From positions 955,501 to 1,019,500 of the forward strand of contig NZ_CP031395.1 of the NCBI RefSeq assembly GCF_004328645.1: DNA of 64,000 bases, in the 5' to 3' direction. Source of the stretch: Hylemonella gracilis. GTDB taxonomy: Bacteria > Pseudomonadota > Gammaproteobacteria > Burkholderiales > Burkholderiaceae_C. The first letter of the stretch is position 1. Every line of letters starts with the position of its first letter. This document shows, one piece after another, positions 62,553 to 64,000 of the stretch. A program made the translations under genes and the position numbers. Under the pieces are notes generated by a model. It saw only the letters and a list, made by a program, of their open reading frames with translations. It was not told where the DNA came from and ran no database searches.

Positions 62553-63248
62553 ATGACCAAGCTCACCAAAAAAGCCAAGGCCCTGCAGGGCAAGGTTGAC
62601 AGCACCAAGCTGTATCCGCTCGCCGACGCGATCAAGTTGGTCCAGGAATTTGCCACCGCCAAGTTCGATGAAAGCATCGACGTGGCCGTGCAACTCGGCA
62701 TCGATGCCAAGAAGTCTGACCAGGTGGTGCGTGGCGCCGTTGTGTTGCCCAATGGGACCGGCAAGACCAAGCGCGTCGCCGTGTTCGCCCAGGGTGCCAA
62801 GGCTGAGGAGGCCAAGGCGGCTGGCGCCGACGTGGTCGGCATGGACGATCTGGCTGCCCGTGTGAAGGCTGGCGACATGCCTTTCGACGTGGTGATCGCC
62901 GCTCCCGATGCCATGCGCATCGTGGGTACTCTGGGTCAGATTCTGGGTCCGCGTGGCCTGATGCCCAACCCCAAGGTCGGCACCGTGACGCCCGACGTGG
63001 CCACGGCCGTGAAGAACGCCAAGGCCGGTCAGGTGCAGTTTCGCGCCGACAAGGCTGGCATCGTGCACGGCACGATCGGTCGTCGTTCTTTCGATGCCGC
63101 CAAGCTGCAAGGCAACCTGGCTGCGCTGATCGATGCCTTGAACAAGTCGAAGCCGGCGACCAGCAAGGGCGTGTACCTGCGCAAGGTGGCGGTTTCGTCC
63201 ACGATGGGCGTGGGTGTTCGCGTGGACACGCAGACGATCGCGGCCTGA
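62553..63248 (+). CDS. rplA: 50S ribosomal protein L1
   Basis: 231 residues from ATG at 62553 ([16 protein letters not shown]), just after the rplK stop. L1 signature [22 protein letters not shown] (in parts) and the C-terminal [19 protein letters not shown]. Binds 23S rRNA of the L1 stalk and, in E. coli, represses its own operon. Confidence 0.99.
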   Translation: MTKLTKKAKALQGKVDSTKLYPLADAIKLVQEFATAKFDESIDVAVQLGIDAKKSDQVVRGAVVLPNGTGKTKRVAVFAQGAKAEEAKAAGADVVGMDDLAARVKAGDMPFDVVIAAPDAMRIVGTLGQILGPRGLMPNPKVGTVTPDVATAVKNAKAGQVQFRADKAGIVHGTIGRRSFDAAKLQGNLAALIDALNKSKPATSKGVYLRKVAVSSTMGVGVRVDTQTIAA

Positions 63249-63513
63249 GGCCACGGCGTCGTTGAAGAAGATTTGAGTCGTCCGCGAGGGTGGCTCGATG
63301 TGGTGGGCCGGAAGGCGGCGCAACTCAGCTTGCAAGGCTTTCCGGGTCATCCAAGACCGCTGGTGTGTGGCACCTCATCGGAGGGCGCACTTAATTTCCA
63401 GCGCAGATGGCGATCCCGCTGCAATGGATGTGAATTCCAAAACAGTTGGTCGCTGCAAGAAAGGCGCACCGGTGAACGTCAAGCAAGCCGGTGCATTTTG
63501 AAGGAGTTAGACC
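63249..63513 (+). promoter_or_regulatory. rplJ leader region
   Basis: 265 bases between rplA and rplJ without a gene. In proteobacteria this segment carries the rplJL promoter and the L10-(L12)4 binding leader. I see no clear -10/-35 pair and did not resolve a fold, but its length and place fit. AAGGAG (63501-63506) serves the TTG start. Confidence 0.5.
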
Positions 63514-64000
63514 TTGAGTCTGAATCGCAGTGAGAAAGAAGCGGTCATCACCGAAGTGACCGGCCTCGCAGCTCAAGCTCAAACGCTCGTGTTGGCGGAG
63601 TACCGTGGCGTCACGGTCGCGGCCATGACCAAGCTGCGCTCTGAAGCCCGCAAGCAAGGCGTGAGTCTGAGTGTTCTGAAGAACACTCTGGCCCGCCGTG
63701 CCGTGGCCGGCAGTGCGTTCGAAGTCGTGAGCGACCAGATGACTGGTCCGCTGATCTATGGCTTCTCTGTCGATGCCGTGGCCGCTGCCCGCGTGGTGGC
63801 CGATTTCGCGAAAACCAACGACAAGCTGGTGATTCGCGGCGGTGCATTCGCAGGCAAGGCTCTGGACGTCAACGGCGTGAAGCAGCTCGCAAGCATTCCC
63901 TCCAAGGAAGTGCTGCTGGCTCAGCTGTGTGGCTTGCTCAAGTCGCCGATCTCCCGCACCGCCGTGGTGCTGGGTGCCCTGGCGGCGAAAAAAGGCGAAA
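63514..64000 (+). CDS. rplJ: 50S ribosomal protein L10, 5' part
   Basis: Begins at TTG 63514 (then [18 protein letters not shown]), with AAGGAG 7 bases upstream, and runs off the window end after 162 codons; nearly the whole protein is present. L10 motifs: [30 protein letters not shown], and the start of the C-terminal helix that binds L7/L12. The TTG start is common for this gene in Burkholderiales. Confidence 0.97.
   Translation, partial: MSLNRSEKEAVITEVTGLAAQAQTLVLAEYRGVTVAAMTKLRSEARKQGVSLSVLKNTLARRAVAGSAFEVVSDQMTGPLIYGFSVDAVAAARVVADFAKTNDKLVIRGGAFAGKALDVNGVKQLASIPSKEVLLAQLCGLLKSPISRTAVVLGALAAKKGE

Overview
The window is high-GC DNA from a betaproteobacterium, most likely Burkholderiales and probably Comamonadaceae. 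This rests on the tRNA(Tyr-Gly-Thr)-tuf-tRNA(Trp)-secE-nusG-rplK-rplA-rplJ block at the right end, the trpE-trpG-(LysE)-trpD-trpC order, and the style of the coding sequences. It is chromosomal, densely coding, with no gene-free gap over 300 bases, and without insertion sequences, phage genes or CRISPR arrays.

Region by region. 1-2.2 kb: the end of a SPOR-domain protein, a periplasmic DsbA, and an isolated xdhC. 2.2-4.8 kb (minus): a three-lipoprotein operon ending in lpoB. 4.9-9.0 kb (plus): a membrane/signalling operon (membrane protein, 2TM protein, secreted hydrolase, second 2TM protein, LytS-type kinase, LytTR regulator). 9.0-10.5 kb: a lipase-like lipoprotein. 10.6-22 kb: a purine locus with xdhAB facing a nucleoside/nucleobase ABC transporter (ATPase, two permeases, BMP binding protein), a Rieske oxygenase and an adenine deaminase. 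It resumes at 35.4-39.1 kb with a second BMP protein and guanine deaminase. Together these would import purines and convert adenine and guanine to hypoxanthine/xanthine and then urate; two sigma-54-like promoters suggest nitrogen control.

Between the two purine parts lies a 13-kb block on the minus strand (22.0-35.1 kb). It holds a complete selenocysteine system (selC, selB, selA) with the selenoenzyme it serves: formate dehydrogenase fdoGHI with an in-frame UGA and a recognisable SECIS hairpin, plus fdhE. Downstream of selC is an unassigned three-gene operon: an acyl-CoA-dehydrogenase-like flavoprotein, a PhnD-like protein without a signal peptide, and a di-iron ferritin-like protein with a Cys-less TusA-like N-terminus. 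This operon is the best candidate for an undescribed system.

39-49.8 kb holds housekeeping genes (OsmC, PIN protein, nitronate monooxygenase-like enzyme, rRNA methyltransferase, rpoN, lptB, lptA, gshB, thiL, apaG, rpe). 49.9-53.3 kb is a large PAS-GGDEF-EAL protein. 53.3-59.1 kb is the trp operon followed by ung. The trp operon begins with a short Trp-codon leader peptide whose ATG lies about 8 bases after a TATAAA box, followed by mutually exclusive hairpins. The window ends inside rplJ.
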